Shown here one piece after another: positions 17,560 to 25,716 of a stretch of DNA of 64,000 nucleotides (position 1 is the stretch's first letter; every line of letters begins with the position of its first letter). Position numbers and translations under genes: made by a program. The DNA is from an uncultured Parabacteroides sp. Its GTDB lineage: Bacteria; Bacteroidota; Bacteroidia; Bacteroidales; Tannerellaceae. The notes beneath the pieces were generated by a model. That model had not been told where the DNA came from. It was given only the letters and a program-made list of their open reading frames with translations, and made no database searches. The stretch is from NCBI RefSeq assembly GCF_902493135.1, contig NZ_CABUOD010000002.1, positions 1-64,000 on the forward strand. Reading direction: 5' to 3'.

Positions 17560-18171
17560 TTAATTTATTAAATCATTGTTTATCAACCGATACATCATAG
17601 AAATATCTTCAGAAGCCATTTCAAACTTTGATTTCTCTATTAGAATGTTTTGCCCAGTCATAATGTATGATGGGAGAATGCGGATACCGTTATATAAAAT
17701 CTCGGTATTGCGCAATTTGTAAGTAGAGGTGCTTGGAACGGCGTTTTTCTTTGTCGCCTTCTTGCAGATCATATTAAAGGCTTTCTTTGCCACATCCCCC
17801 ATAAGCATGATAACTTTGACGTTGGGGAACAAAGCAAGCTCTTTTTCCAGATAGGGCAGACTGTCCTCTATGCTCTCCCTTGAAACTGCATATTCGCTTT
17901 TAGGTGTCTTGACGGCATTGGTAATGTAAATTCCACTATTCAAAATATCCTGTACCGAACCTGCCACTATTCCTGCTTTTCTGAATAATGGAATTGTCGT
18001 TGACATATACGCGGAATCTGGTTTCCCGTAGAAATCCTCCTCCGAACTTGAAGGGACAACCTCATTTATCATGATTGCCCTTATCGTTTCCGGTGCGACA
18101 TCCACGTTGTTAAACCGCATATCCGCTTCGTCTGCAGAGAACTGTTGTAATTCTTTCTGTATATTCATCAT
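17560..18171 (-). CDS. Uracil-DNA-glycosylase-family protein, 203 aa
   Basis: Shows the UDG-superfamily fold outline: IMINEVVPSSSEEDFYGKPD near the start, GIYITNAVKTPK in the middle, VKVIMLMGDVAKKAFN later. Enzymes of this superfamily remove uracil or related bases from DNA, though several members have other roles. The usual active-site water-activating residue is not clear, so activity is uncertain. It overlaps the inositol-phosphatase gene by 4 nt. Confidence 0.7.
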   Translation of the reverse strand: MMNIQKELQQFSADEADMRFNNVDVAPETIRAIMINEVVPSSSEEDFYGKPDSAYMSTTIPLFRKAGIVAGSVQDILNSGIYITNAVKTPKSEYAVSRESIEDSLPYLEKELALFPNVKVIMLMGDVAKKAFNMICKKATKKNAVPSTSTYKLRNTEILYNGIRILPSYIMTGQNILIEKSKFEMASEDISMMYRLINNDLIN

Positions 18172-18920
18172 AATAGTTTGAGCAATTCTTCGTGGACTTG
18201 TCCGTTTGTTCCGGCTACCTGACTTCCTTGAGCCGGGTCAAGTGTGTTGCCGTTCCAATCGGTCACTATTCCTCCGGCCTCTTGTACCAGAAGCATACCG
18301 GCAGCATAATCCCAAGGGTTCAGATACACTTCGAAATACCCGCCCTGTCTGCCACACGCTGTATATGCCAGTTCCAAGGCTGCGGAACCAAGCCGTCGGA
18401 CATCTTGTGAGTTTTCATAGACTTTGAGAAATCGGGCAAAATTTTCTTTCGCCAACTCTCTTTTAGCAGTGCCGATACCGATTATGGTTTCCGAGAGTTT
18501 ATGGGCAGAGGAAACATGTATGGGCTTGCCGTTCAAGAAACTGCCTCCTCCTTTGACGGCTGAGAAAATTTCATCGTGAAACGGGTCATAGATAATGCCC
18601 ATGACAATCTCCTTCTGGCGACAAAGAGCCAGCGAGACCACGCTGTGCTGATAGTCGTGCATGAGGTTGGTAGTGCCGTCAACGGGATCGAGAATCCAAT
18701 AGCTGTCAGTATCCATCCGCTGCAAGCCTGTTTCCTCTCCGAGAAACTGGATGTCCGGTGCAAGTGTATATAGTGCCTTTTTCAAAAAGTCCTGTACAGC
18801 CACGTCAACTTGCGTAACGTAATCGGCAACTCCTTTTTCTTTCACATGGGCTGCCATTTCCCTGTTTGTGATGATTCCCTTAGTCTCTTTGACCAAGCTG
18901 ATTATATGTTGTATATCCAT
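18168..18920 (-). CDS. Inositol-monophosphatase-family phosphatase, 250 aa
   Basis: Metal-dependent phosphatase of the IMPase/CysQ/FBPase group. Motif 1 WILDPVDGTTNLMHDY and the earlier GEET supply the metal ligands. Motif 2 is seen as NPWDYAAGMLLVQEAGG near the C-terminus. Substrate could be inositol phosphate, PAP or a sugar phosphate. Co-directional with the resistance genes upstream, overlapping the glycosylase-like gene downstream. Intact. Confidence 0.92.
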   Translation of the reverse strand: MDIQHIISLVKETKGIITNREMAAHVKEKGVADYVTQVDVAVQDFLKKALYTLAPDIQFLGEETGLQRMDTDSYWILDPVDGTTNLMHDYQHSVVSLALCRQKEIVMGIIYDPFHDEIFSAVKGGGSFLNGKPIHVSSAHKLSETIIGIGTAKRELAKENFARFLKVYENSQDVRRLGSAALELAYTACGRQGGYFEVYLNPWDYAAGMLLVQEAGGIVTDWNGNTLDPAQGSQVAGTNGQVHEELLKLL

Positions 18921-18943
18921 GACTATAATATATGGGGGTTAAT

Positions 18944-19087
18944 TTAATACTGCAGCATAGCCAAACCGCAAGAGAACAAAATATTTCGGACATAATCCTG
19001 ACAGACTTCCGACCCGAATATGTTTTCGTAAAAATTTCGGGCTTTGTTTATGTCTGACACGGATAAAACTGTACAACAAAATCTCAT
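18944..19087 (-). pseudogene. Truncated VOC/glyoxalase fragment, 47 aa
   Basis: The reading frame from MRFCCTVLSVSDINKARNFY matches the first beta-alpha unit of a VOC protein, but it stops after GLAMLQY, where a full protein would continue for about 70 more residues. Its start overlaps the end of the zinc-ribbon gene. Probably a decayed gene, or a very short expressed remnant. Confidence 0.65.
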
Positions 19088-19359
19088 AGACTGTTTTTCC
19101 AGCGTTTGAGGGTTGGATAAAATTGCCGCATCATCTCTTTCGCCTCTTCTACGGTCATATTTTCTCCGGACCACTTGTTTATATCATCTGTGAACCGGGC
19201 ACAGTGCTCGACCATCTGCTCCATAGTCAAGTCCTGCCTGAACCGGCCATCCACGTAACAATAGTTGCAGTAATCATCATTACGGCTGCCATCGGCATTT
19301 GTTCCCTTGTCGTCATCAGTCAGCGGCATACCGCAGCTTTGACAAAATTTCTGTTCCAT
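19084..19359 (-). CDS. Zinc-ribbon protein, 91 aa
   Basis: Nearly a stand-alone version of the N-terminal module of the 226-residue protein at 16876-17556: both begin MEQKFCQSCGMPL and share DYCxYCY, a helical middle and PTLKRWK. The paired CxxC motifs suggest zinc binding. It lies directly after the beta-lactamase gene (4-nt gap). Function unknown; it may be a partner or regulator domain. Confidence 0.78.
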   Translation of the reverse strand: MEQKFCQSCGMPLTDDDKGTNADGSRNDDYCNYCYVDGRFRQDLTMEQMVEHCARFTDDINKWSGENMTVEEAKEMMRQFYPTLKRWKNSL

Positions 19360-19363
19360 ATTC

Positions 19364-20266
19364 TTATTTCTTTTTATGTTCAGTCAAACTTTTCCAAACT
19401 ATATTGGAAATCTCGGCAATTATGGCTGATGTCGCTGCCATGTCATAATTGGAATCAGCAACAAACACGGCTATTGAATATCTTGTGCCGTCGGGCAGTT
19501 TCACATATCCACAATCATTTACTGCGGATATGCGTCCATCCGGTGTTGGGAATCCTGTACCTGTTTTATGTCCAATCGTAGCATTGATAGGCAATAAAGG
19601 AGCTGCAAGCCTATCACGTCCGGTACTACATTGTTCAAGCATAGAAGATATTTCGGAATAAGACCGCGATGTGTTTCTCATTTCGATGTAAAACCTGTCA
19701 AAGAGCTGTGCCATTGCCAGAGGAGTGGTACGGTTAAGATAACTTAGATATGGGTCACGATGCATATCTTCTTCGGATGCACCTATTAAAATTTCATCGG
19801 AAATATTCAGTTGCCTCATTAACGATGTAGCTCCCGATGTCCCGCCAATCCTCTTTAAGAGTATATCCGCCGCATTGTTGTCACTCTCTACCAACGACCA
19901 TTCAAACAGTTCTCTTACAGTCATGGCATTTCGGCTCTTACAATACATTTTGAGCATTGGACTATATGTGTCCTCGTTCAAGTCATTCTCCCCGAATGCT
20001 ATGGAATCGTTCAACGACATATCGTTATTATCTATCCAATGTGCAACCGTCAGAGCCAGCGGAAATTTGACTACGCTCATCATAGGGAAATCCCGGTTAC
20101 CGTTGATAGATACAGTATCTTTGCTATTGATAATGACCGCGACACCTATACGTGCATCTTTCCCTGCGATATATTCCTGCAAAGTATTCTCTATCACTCT
20201 GTTTTCTTCAGCGAAAACAGGCAATATAAAAATCAGATATGTTATTATAACCAGTAATATCTTCAT
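19364..20266 (-). CDS. Class A beta-lactamase (subclass A2-like), 300 aa
   Basis: Secreted serine beta-lactamase that hydrolyses beta-lactam antibiotics in the periplasm. Signal peptide MKILLVIITYLIFILPVFA. Catalytic motifs: SVVK (S64, K67), SDN (128-130), omega-loop ASEEDMH with the general base at E165 and His169 in the position where PER-type enzymes also have His, and KTG (234-236). It belongs with the CepA/CfxA/CblA/PER group but I cannot match it to a named allele. It follows a Vat acetyltransferase and a BlaI repressor on the same strand, so expression is probably BlaI-controlled. Substrate range unknown. Confidence 0.9.
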   Translation of the reverse strand: MKILLVIITYLIFILPVFAEENRVIENTLQEYIAGKDARIGVAVIINSKDTVSINGNRDFPMMSVVKFPLALTVAHWIDNNDMSLNDSIAFGENDLNEDTYSPMLKMYCKSRNAMTVRELFEWSLVESDNNAADILLKRIGGTSGATSLMRQLNISDEILIGASEEDMHRDPYLSYLNRTTPLAMAQLFDRFYIEMRNTSRSYSEISSMLEQCSTGRDRLAAPLLPINATIGHKTGTGFPTPDGRISAVNDCGYVKLPDGTRYSIAVFVADSNYDMAATSAIIAEISNIVWKSLTEHKKK

Positions 20267-20285
20267 TTTGAATACGGTTTGTTCC

Positions 20286-20921
20286 TTATATAGTATTATG
20301 CTCCAATGAATCTAAATCACCGTTTTGAATAGCCTTGATTGAATTACGGATTTTAGCTGTATCCCACTTCCACCATTGGAGTTTTTGCAAGCGGGCTATA
20401 ATATCTGGAGAAAATCGTTTACGTATCTCTTTAGCTGGAATACCGCCGACTATTGAATACGATTCTACATCTTTTGTGACAACTGCCCGCGTACCGATTA
20501 TAGCACCGTCACCAATGGTCACTCCAGCCATTATTACAGCGTCATATCCAATCCATACATCATTGCCGATTACAATATCGCCCTTGTTATCCCAAGCAGA
20601 AGCAACTTCCGATTTTTGTAAGCCCCATTCCTCAAAGAATAGTGGGAATGTATATGTTGAAAGCGATTTCAGCGTATGATTGGCGCAGTTGAAGATAAAC
20701 TTAGCTCCGCAGGCTATCGAACAGAACTTGCCTATAATCAAACGATCATGATTTATCAGGTAATGATACAACACGTTATTCTTCTCAAAGTCACGAGGAT
20801 CATTCTCAAAATCATTGTAAATGGTGAAATCTCCGACTTCGATATTCGGGCGTGTTATGACTGATTTGAGATAGACAGTCTGATTATCACCGGAACGAGG
20901 GTATATCTTTTGGGGGTTCAT
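20286..20921 (-). CDS. Vat-family streptogramin A O-acetyltransferase, 211 aa
   Basis: Left-handed beta-helix acetyltransferase that would inactivate group A streptogramins by acetyl transfer from acetyl-CoA. Family features: N-terminal MNPQKIYPRSGDNQTVYLKS, IGKFCSIACGAKFIF, catalytic H82 in NCANHTLKSLS, hexapeptide repeats (IVIGNDVWIGYDAVIMAGV) and the C-terminal LQWWKWD. Length matches Vat proteins. It lies 23 nt after the BlaI repressor stop and 19 nt before the beta-lactamase gene, forming a resistance operon. Allele not identified. Confidence 0.9.
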   Translation of the reverse strand: MNPQKIYPRSGDNQTVYLKSVITRPNIEVGDFTIYNDFENDPRDFEKNNVLYHYLINHDRLIIGKFCSIACGAKFIFNCANHTLKSLSTYTFPLFFEEWGLQKSEVASAWDNKGDIVIGNDVWIGYDAVIMAGVTIGDGAIIGTRAVVTKDVESYSIVGGIPAKEIRKRFSPDIIARLQKLQWWKWDTAKIRNSIKAIQNGDLDSLEHNTI

Positions 20922-20944
20922 ATATAAAAACTCTTTAAGCCGTT

Positions 20945-21319
20945 CTATTCTCGATGACTGCCTTCAATCACCTGATTTATCAAATCCCGGACTTCATCAT
21001 CCGACATATTCCTGTCCCTTACAAGGGTACTTATTACTCCACGAATGGAATTATTGAAATATCGTTGTACCACATTCATCAGATTGTTGCCACAATACTC
21101 CTCTCTTTCTATAAGGGGATAGTAGATAAATCCGTTGTTTCCTGCCGGTTTATGACCTAAAAAGCCCTTCTCAACAAGAAATTTCACAAATGTGGATATG
21201 GCGGTTCGACTTGGATGAGGTTCGGGATAAGTGGCGATAATCTCCTTGACGGTAGCTTCACCCTTCTCCCAAAACTTGTTCATCACTTCTTCTTCACGCT
21301 TGGTAAGTTGTTCCATCAT
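20945..21319 (-). CDS. BlaI/MecI-family repressor, 124 aa (second copy)
   Basis: Winged-helix repressor starting MMEQLTKREEEVMNKFWEKG with the recognition segment SRTAISTFVKFLVEKGFLG. It is first in the operon that includes the Vat and beta-lactamase genes. No M56 sensor accompanies it; the BlaR1-type protein encoded at 11501-12859 may serve both repressors. Its promoter has one imperfect GTCTAA-type palindrome adjacent to the -7 box. Confidence 0.92.
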   Translation of the reverse strand: MMEQLTKREEEVMNKFWEKGEATVKEIIATYPEPHPSRTAISTFVKFLVEKGFLGHKPAGNNGFIYYPLIEREEYCGNNLMNVVQRYFNNSIRGVISTLVRDRNMSDDEVRDLINQVIEGSHRE

Positions 21320-21339
21320 TAAATGAAATTTAGTATATG

Positions 21340-21364
21340 CAAAGTTAGTCTAAATAAATTAGTC
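21340..21364 (-). promoter_or_regulatory. Promoter and BlaI operator of the resistance operon
   Basis: Minus-strand -7 box TAACTTTG (21340-21347) abuts a 17-bp imperfect palindrome GTCTAAATAAATTAGTC (21348-21364). Its position relative to the box is the same as at the other blaI promoter (13275-13299). Confidence 0.75.
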
Positions 21365-21450
21365 AAGCAAGCAAATACGGCTATTTTTATGATTTATAAG
21401 CAAACGTGATTATTACGACAATGAAATTTGTAGATTAATGAATGAAAAAT

Positions 21451-21491
21451 GAAGCAAGAGGATGATATTAGATAATTCCCCCTCTTGCTTC
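21451..21491. terminator. Hairpin terminator, 11-bp stem
   Basis: GAAGCAAGAGG (21451-21461) pairs with CCTCTTGCTTC (21481-21491), followed by a T-rich stretch. On the minus strand it lies just downstream of the mobilisation-gene remnant. Confidence 0.6.
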
Positions 21492-21499
21492 ATTATTAT

Positions 21500-21927
21500 T
21501 TACATTTTTATCCCTTTTGGACGGTTTTCATCCTTGAATTGAAACCCCGGACGCCCGATGATGACATGGTCGGCAATGAAATTGCCAGACGGACTTCGTT
21601 CATTCACCGGGTCGCGTATCTGCGGAGCATCTTCGGTTTGTTGTGGCGATATGCTCCGTACACCTTCCGCATCCGGCTTGACCTCCTGTCCGTCCTTTTC
21701 TTTTTCGGCGACTTCGGGCGTGGGCGGCGCAAGCTCCAACTGTATCTTGCGGTCGAGTGCGGCAAGTTCGGACTTCAACTGTTTCAACTCATCTTCCTTG
21801 TGACACAGACACCGTAGGTTTACAAGGCTTCCCGACTTTGGAGGGCAAGCCCAGCCCCCTGCAGGGGCAAGTGCTTTTCGTGGCTGCTCAAAACGTTTTG
21901 AGCGGCTGAAAAGACATCTTGCTGTGT
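21500..21927 (-). pseudogene. 3' end of a mobilisation-type gene, left inverted copy (428 bp)
   Basis: The minus strand encodes about 100 residues ending a larger protein (QLKSELAALDRKIQLELAPP, then GNFIADHVIIGRPGFQFKD) with no N-terminal part. A nearly identical copy occurs in inverted orientation at 34757-35184. Homology between the copies continues upstream of the reading frame through a perfect palindrome to 21927. I could not name the protein family; context suggests a transfer or mobilisation protein. The two copies are the landmark that defines the inverted arms of the composite. Confidence 0.7.
21886..21903. repeat. 18-bp perfect palindrome
   Basis: GCTCAAAACGTTTTGAGC. It also occurs at 34781-34798, inside the inverted 428-bp repeat, beside a second short palindrome (CCCCTGCAGGGG). 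Confidence 0.9.
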
Positions 21928-22048
21928 CTTTGAGGACACAAAAATCCTCCGCTTGTCGGATTGGTTTGTGAGTGCAATAACTCGTTTGGAATGTCGGTCA
22001 AACCGATGGAGTGCATCCACCGGCTTGACCGGTTCCACCGCAATCCGC

Positions 22049-22139
22049 TCAGAGCTTGCGCCACTGCTCGATGTCCTCCCGATAGGTTTCAAGGTGCAGG
22101 CGTACAAGATTCTCTACCATCCCCGATGCGCTCATGCCC
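22049..22139 (-). pseudogene. 3' part of the DUF3408 gene split by an insertion sequence
   Basis: In the frame continuing from the fragment at 23411-23800 across the deduced target site, the minus strand reads ASGMVENLVRLHLETYREDI and ends EQWRKL then stop at 22049. This is the characteristic C-terminus of DUF3408 proteins. Removing the IS and one copy of its 10-bp target repeat restores a single frame. Confidence 0.88.
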
Positions 22140-23410
22140 CAGGGCTGACGCATTACTCATTAGCCTCCTGTCTGCCATTCGGCATCCAGTAGTTCTTTTA
22201 AATACTCAATATCCCATCCAGCCAATTTCCTCTTCATAGCCATACTTCCTTTTCTTTTGCTGTTTTTAAGCTGTGTCATGGCAACCTTGCTGATAAGCGA
22301 GAAGTTTTGCGCAGCGTTCTTTGTTTTCTTTTGACCGTCCTCATTGAAAGTGACGTCAAGTTGCCAGTGCAAGTTGTTCTCTATGCTCCAGTGTGTCCTG
22401 ATTGCCTGCATGATCTTGCCAGAGTCCAAAGACAGGGAAGTGATATAATAATGTTTCTCCGTAACGGTCCTTTCTTCTTTCAGATAAGTTTTTGTATTGG
22501 TCAGACAGACTACGGAATTGGCTTCTTCCCACCCTAAGACTTGGGCAGTCACCCCGTTGTTATATACCTGGCATAGACGCTTTTCCTTTCTTCCATGTGA
22601 ACATTCCTCCGTATAGGAAGACTGGTATCTGGTCGGGGGAATATGGCCGTGTCCATCCGGTTTGTTCCCTTGGGCATCTATTCCGTCAAACCACGACTTT
22701 ATTGTTTTATATAACCCTTTCTGATTCTCTTTCACACAGATCAGATAGTCGGCTTTGCTTTGAAGAATACTCCGGATTATATCGTGCTGACAGGCGATAG
22801 CGTCTATGGTAACCGTACAACCTTCCAGGTCCAGTGCCTTGACCAGTGCGGGGATAGCCTTGATTTCATTGCTCTTCGCACTGACTTTTTCCTGACCCAG
22901 ACAAACACCGTTACCGGCAGCCCAAGCGCTTACCATGCGAAGAGGGGCAAAACTGCCGTCTTGCTTTACGCCACGCGCACCACGGATTTCCTTGCCGTCA
23001 ATAGAGACGATACCTTTATACTGACTGCAGATTTCCTGAATCCAAGAGCGGAAACCATGCTCCAACTCTTGGGGATTCAGTAAGGAAAACACACGGTTGA
23101 AAGTGTCGTGCGATGGCACACCACGGAAGTTCTTGATGCGAGAGCGGAAAAAATCCTCCTTCATCTTACCGAAGGCAGAGACTTCATACCAACTTTCAGC
23201 ACCGCTGATTACCGCTGATATAGCTATATAGAGAATACATTCAAGACTATGTTCCTTAAGATGGTCACGCCGAGGATCAGTAACTGCTTCGAGAATTGAC
23301 AAGATTTGCATAAGAAGGATATTTATGGTTTCGAGACAAATGTAGGCATATTAATACATTTAAACAAGGGAATAAAACAATTGGAAAGATAAAGTAATGC
23401 GTCAGCCCTG
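22140..23410. mobile_element. ISAs1-family insertion sequence, 1271 bp, complete
   Basis: Terminal inverted repeats are 17 bp and perfect: CAGGGCTGACGCATTAC at 22140-22156 and its complement at 23394-23410. A 10-bp target duplication GCTCATGCCC flanks it (22130-22139 and 23411-23420). It contains one intact transposase gene and interrupts a DUF3408 gene. The intact ends and unchanged target repeats imply a fairly recent insertion. Confidence 0.95.
22160..23311 (-). CDS. ISAs1-family transposase, 383 aa
   Basis: DDE transposase of the ISAs1 (H-repeat/YhhI-like) family. N-terminal SILEAVTDPRRDHLKEHSL; catalytic acidic residues in SIDGKEIRGAR, VTIDAIACQ, and the glutamate in the HWSIENNLHWQLD signature; then DVTFNEDGQKKTKNAAQNFS. 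The frame is intact from near one terminal repeat to near the other. It should be able to mobilise the element. Confidence 0.95.
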   Translation of the reverse strand: MQILSILEAVTDPRRDHLKEHSLECILYIAISAVISGAESWYEVSAFGKMKEDFFRSRIKNFRGVPSHDTFNRVFSLLNPQELEHGFRSWIQEICSQYKGIVSIDGKEIRGARGVKQDGSFAPLRMVSAWAAGNGVCLGQEKVSAKSNEIKAIPALVKALDLEGCTVTIDAIACQHDIIRSILQSKADYLICVKENQKGLYKTIKSWFDGIDAQGNKPDGHGHIPPTRYQSSYTEECSHGRKEKRLCQVYNNGVTAQVLGWEEANSVVCLTNTKTYLKEERTVTEKHYYITSLSLDSGKIMQAIRTHWSIENNLHWQLDVTFNEDGQKKTKNAAQNFSLISKVAMTQLKNSKRKGSMAMKRKLAGWDIEYLKELLDAEWQTGG

Positions 23411-23800
23411 GCTCATGCCCCTGCCGCCGAAGTAGCGGACTATCCTGTCCAAGCTGTCACGCACCTCACCGCTGACGAAAACGGGCTTGCGGTCGGTAAT
23501 CTTGGGAACTTGCAGATAAGTGGTTCGGTACTCGTCCAGCGACAGCCTGCGTTGCTTGCTGCTAATGCGCTTCTGCGGCACTGCCGCTTCCTCTGTTGCC
23601 TCATTTGACGGATCCGCCATAGCGGTTTCCGCCTTTTCTGTGACGCACTTGCCGGGTTGCTCCAGCTCCGCCGGATTCAGACCGATGTTCTTGTAAAAGT
23701 TGTCCATTGACTTCTCACTGCGGTACTCCCGGCGGCTCATTCTTTCCACGATTTCCTGAGCTTGCTGCTCACTGATGATTGGCTCTTTTCTTGTTGTCAT
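23411..23800 (-). pseudogene. 5' part of a DUF3408 conjugal-transfer gene split by the IS
   Basis: Encodes MTTRKEPIISEQQAQEIV through RIVRYFGGRGMS. This is the N-terminal and central part of a DUF3408 protein, found in Bacteroidetes conjugative transposons near ParA/Mob genes. The frame now runs into the IS and stops at 23402. The remaining residues are on the far side at 22049-22139. It was presumably functional until the IS jumped in. Confidence 0.85.
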
Positions 23801-24278
23801 AAAAATAGATTGATTAAGTTATTACTGTGGTCTTGGTCAGTACCTCGACCGATTATCGCCAGCGAAATAAGGCGTTTTAATGCAGTCAGTCAAGCGTTTG
23901 GATTCTGTCAGACAATTTTGTGAGGTTTTGCTTTATGGTGATGGAAACGGTGGCGCAGACTTCACCGATTTTCCGGATTGTTTGAATCAGACGGAATATG
24001 ATGCGAAATAGAAATAAGGGCTTATTTCCAACCCTGCGAACGGTTTGTTTCGCCTTGCAAAGAATACGGCAATGGTAGTCCTTTCTTATCTATCCATTAT
24101 AGTATGGATACGGCAATCAGTGGGGTGAGTGTATATTATGGCTATACAACCATTATTATCGGAGACAACCGCTACATTGTTGTGCCACAAGCTACCAGTT
24201 CTGGAAAATCCATTGTTTTGTAAAGGTTTACCCTTTTCTTTGCAACGAATAGAAGCAATAACAACAAAAGTGAAGTAT
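23801..24278. other. 478-bp divergent intergenic region
   Basis: Lies between the divergent DUF3408 gene and the first HTH gene. No convincing reading frame was seen. It must contain both promoters, but I cannot point to a clear TAnnTTTG box for either. Confidence 0.4.
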
Positions 24279-24590
24279 ATGGAAATAGTATCAATCGAAA
24301 GAAAGACCTTTGAGGCGATGGTCACCAAGTTCGACCATTTTGTCCGTCGCATGGAAGCTGTCTGCCAGCGGCACGGAGAGAAGAAAATGGCAGAATGGAT
24401 GGATAATCAGGACGTTTGCCGGATGCTGAACATCAGTCCCCGCACGTTACAGATTCTGCGGGACAACGGCACGCTTGCCTACTCGCAGATAAACCACAAG
24501 ACGTACTACCGTCCCGAAGACGTGCAGCGTATCATCTCTGTTGTGGAGGACAGGCGAAAAGAAGCAAAGTTCAAGGGAAGAACGATATAA
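24279..24590 (+). CDS. Helix-turn-helix (excisionase-type) protein HTH1, left copy, 103 aa
   Basis: Small MerR/excisionase-like DNA-binding protein: a helical N-terminus (MEIVSIERKTFEAMV) then the wHTH WMDNQDVCRMLNISPRTLQI, LAYSQINHKTYYRPEDVQ. Such proteins in CTns act as excision or regulation factors. The ATG at 24279 aligns with the start of its inverted paralogue at 33942-34253. Followed after 53 nt by HTH2 on the same strand. Confidence 0.85.
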   Translation: MEIVSIERKTFEAMVTKFDHFVRRMEAVCQRHGEKKMAEWMDNQDVCRMLNISPRTLQILRDNGTLAYSQINHKTYYRPEDVQRIISVVEDRRKEAKFKGRTI

Positions 24591-24643
24591 ACTTGATGAA
24601 ATGAACGAAGTAAACTAACAATACCCACTAAATCCAAAGTAAC

Positions 24644-24949
24644 ATGAATGAACTGATTAACAAGGACAGCGAGTGGATAATCCACTTCATGGGCAGCCTT
24701 GACCGTCTGCTGGACGGCTTCGAGCATCTGACCGCCAACTATCGCCCGACACTGGGCGGCGAACGTTTCTTCACAGACAAGGAAGTATCGGCACAGTTGA
24801 AAGTGAGCCGCCGGACACTTCAGGACTACCGTAATGAGGGACGGATAGCCTATATCCAGTTGGGTGGCAAAATACTCTATCGTGAATCCGATATAGAGAA
24901 GATGCTAAATGACGGTTACCGCTCCGCTTATCGGCTGACAGGCACGTGA
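24644..24949 (+). CDS. Helix-turn-helix (excisionase-type) protein HTH2, left copy, 101 aa
   Basis: Second small wHTH protein: MNELINKDSEWIIHFMGSLD, then FFTDKEVSAQLKVSRRTLQD and GKILYRESDIEKML. Almost identical to the inverted copy at 33600-33905; a third, 3'-only copy lies at 29041-29106. Ends just before a strong hairpin terminator. Likely works with HTH1 in the recombination or regulation of the parent conjugative transposon. Confidence 0.87.
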   Translation: MNELINKDSEWIIHFMGSLDRLLDGFEHLTANYRPTLGGERFFTDKEVSAQLKVSRRTLQDYRNEGRIAYIQLGGKILYRESDIEKMLNDGYRSAYRLTGT

Positions 24950-25330
24950 TTTTCTTGAAGGAGCGCAGTTTGCCGTCTGCCCTGTGATTGCGCCAGCAAT
25001 GGACTTCCGGCAAAAGAAAAAGGAACGGTTTACGGATGAAGCATCAAGATTCCGCTTCGTCTGTTAGCCGTTCCTTTTTTCCTGTCTTCTGATTTTTCCT
25101 TCAGTCGCTTGTTTCCGTTTCCGGATGCCCTTCAAGCGTATGGCAGGCAGGGGCAAGGTTTTCGGGCTGAATACGCTCCACAGGAGGAAGATTATGCCCG
25201 AAACGGCTTTGCCGCCCGACCTTGCCGCTGCCATCAGAGCCATGCGCTACCTTTGCATCCGAGCATCGGAAACGAGTGTCTGGAAGGATGAACTCAATTA
25301 CACCATCGGGGGTCTCTTCTATCTATATGC
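24885..25330 (+). repeat. Conserved element, copy 1 (HTH2 3' end, terminator, ~200-bp core)
   Basis: Similar to 29040-29475 in the same orientation and to about 33255-33680 in reverse. It comprises the last 20 codons of HTH2, a spacer, a terminator hairpin and a core of about 200 bp with inverted segments (GGCAAGGTTTTCGGGC and GCCCGAAA..CCTTGCC). In one frame copy 1 is open: KVFGLNTL, ETALPPDLA, MRYLCIRAS, LNYTIGGLFYLYADNN. The other copies contain frameshifts or stops, so either a decayed small gene or a structured region. Confidence 0.75.
25017..25080. terminator. Hairpin terminator after HTH2
   Basis: AAAAGGAACGG at the start pairs with CCGTTCCTTTT at the end; internal GAAGC/GCTTC extends the stem. 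The A and T runs on both sides suit a bidirectional terminator between convergent genes. Confidence 0.8.
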
Positions 25331-25476
25331 AGACAATAATATCAAAATCTTAAACTTTGAAATTTATATTGTGTAAATTGCAAAAGTCAGACCCCGACAT
25401 GATGTAATTTGCTTGTTTTTGAAACAATAAGGACTGAATAGTCTAACAATAGAAACTTAATCCGAAATAATTTACT

Positions 25477-25484
25477 AACTTTGT
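25477..25484 (+). promoter_or_regulatory. -7 box TAACTTTG
   Basis: TAACTTTG matches TAnnTTTG. The ATG of the AlbA_2 fragment is only 3 nt downstream, so a transcript starting here would be almost leaderless or use a later start. Confidence 0.5.
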
Positions 25485-25487
25485 ATT

Positions 25488-25664
25488 ATGTTAACGGCAT
25501 TGCAAATACAAGAGCTGGTGAAAGACAGTGAAGACTACAACGTAGACATCAAACATAGTGTACCTTCTAAGGAAATTTTCAGTGAAGTTGCAGGCTTCAC
25601 TAATGATGCCGGTGACCATGTTTTGATTGGCACTGATAATGAGAATCAAATTAAAGACAAATAA
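25488..25664 (+). pseudogene. Truncated Schlafen AlbA_2 domain, 58 aa
   Basis: The frame begins MLTALQIQELVKDSEDYNVD and continues with SVPSKEIFSEVAGFTNDAG then HVLIGTD, which is the start of the AlbA_2 (Schlafen-type) nucleic-acid-binding domain found at the N-terminus of larger ATP-binding regulators. A stop after NQIKDK cuts it at about a third of the domain. It sits directly upstream of the ATPase/HNH pair, inside the same repeat-flanked block. Confidence 0.7.
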
Positions 25665-25716
25665 GTATTAATTGTGTACCTACACATAGGGTATAATTTT
25701 AACATCGCATTTAGCT

